From Siphonodentalium dalli (taxonomy: Eukaryota; Mollusca; Scaphopoda; Gadilida; Siphonodentaliidae), in NCBI GenBank assembly GCA_032622095.1, contig CP136069.1:204460690-204524689 (forward strand): a stretch of 64,000 bases of DNA, written 5' to 3'. The stretch's first letter is position 1, and the number at the start of each line of letters is the position of its first letter. A model generated the notes under the pieces. That model saw nothing but the letters and a program-made list of their open reading frames with translations. It was not told the DNA's origin and searched no databases. Positions 63,651 through 64,000 of the stretch are shown here, one piece after another. The translations under genes and the position numbers were made by a program.

Positions 63651-64000
63651 CATGCGTACATCCATCCAAATGATTAACCAACACAAGAGAAACTCTATGG
63701 AACGGCTTCGTTAATTCATTTTTATAGAGTTATGGATAGCCCTCAGAGTGACAATTTACAACTTTTGGTCTCTTTGTCATAGCTCATGGCTCATGTTTGA
63801 ATTGTCTAAATAGTATGTTCATGAGGCAACATGAACAATATCCATATGTAACATGTTTTGTACTTTCATTATCCTCGCAATTTCGGAAAAAAAAAATTGG
63901 TAGTATACTGGATTGACATTTTACATCTCTGTCCAACCAGATATATATCATATTGTAAATGATGTCTATCTCATCAGTCAATACACCATAAATATAAAAC
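63651..64000. other. No gene seen at right edge
   Basis: AT-rich. No further NAPRT exon recognised. Confidence 0.55.

Overview
The window looks like nuclear DNA of a bivalve-type mollusc. The evidence is an AT-rich background, one spliced gene with small exons and long introns, many non-autonomous DNA transposons, and hairpin-plus-GTCC repeats carrying phrases such as GAGTTATGGCCCTT that I associate with bivalve genomes. There are no operons and nothing bacterial. Species cannot be named from sequence alone.

The only gene I recognise with confidence is nicotinate phosphoribosyltransferase (NAPRT, the NAD salvage enzyme of the Preiss-Handler route). It lies on the + strand as eleven coding exons between 23886 and 60918. 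All exon phases are compatible, and the joined reading frame covers the enzyme from the DLYQ motif near its N-terminus to the region before its C-terminal tail. The N-terminal coding exon and the last exons were not found and are probably hidden upstream and beyond the right edge. A second, unrecognised open frame (5461-5864, followed by AATAAA) may be the terminal exon of another gene.

Layout: 1-5900 holds a ~1.02 kb direct duplication around a GATATC-rich satellite, and the candidate exon. 5900-23880 is intergenic or 5' intron sequence packed with nested elements: hAT-like elements with 8-bp target duplications, TTAA-ended hairpin elements, a large family of GAGGTCCCCAGAGGGTGAA hairpins, a ~165-bp tandem core element with higher-order structure, a 550-bp foldback, and an 18-21 bp minisatellite that abuts the first visible NAPRT exon. 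23886-60918 is NAPRT, with introns from about 0.6 to 7.9 kb filled by the same families. These include a ~4.1 kb element inserted inside another repeat, and a 2.3 kb element inside a third. 60919-64000 is intronic sequence with palindromes and a 28-bp minisatellite.

The most unusual signal is that six of the eleven visible NAPRT exons have extra partial tandem copies of exactly one of their splice junctions in the adjacent intron. Donor-side copies follow exons 2, 3 and 10; acceptor-side copies precede exons 4, 7 and 11. Many copies keep a usable-looking GT or AG, and the donor-side copies would put a stop codon in frame if read through. I know of no named system that matches this recurrence at one locus.
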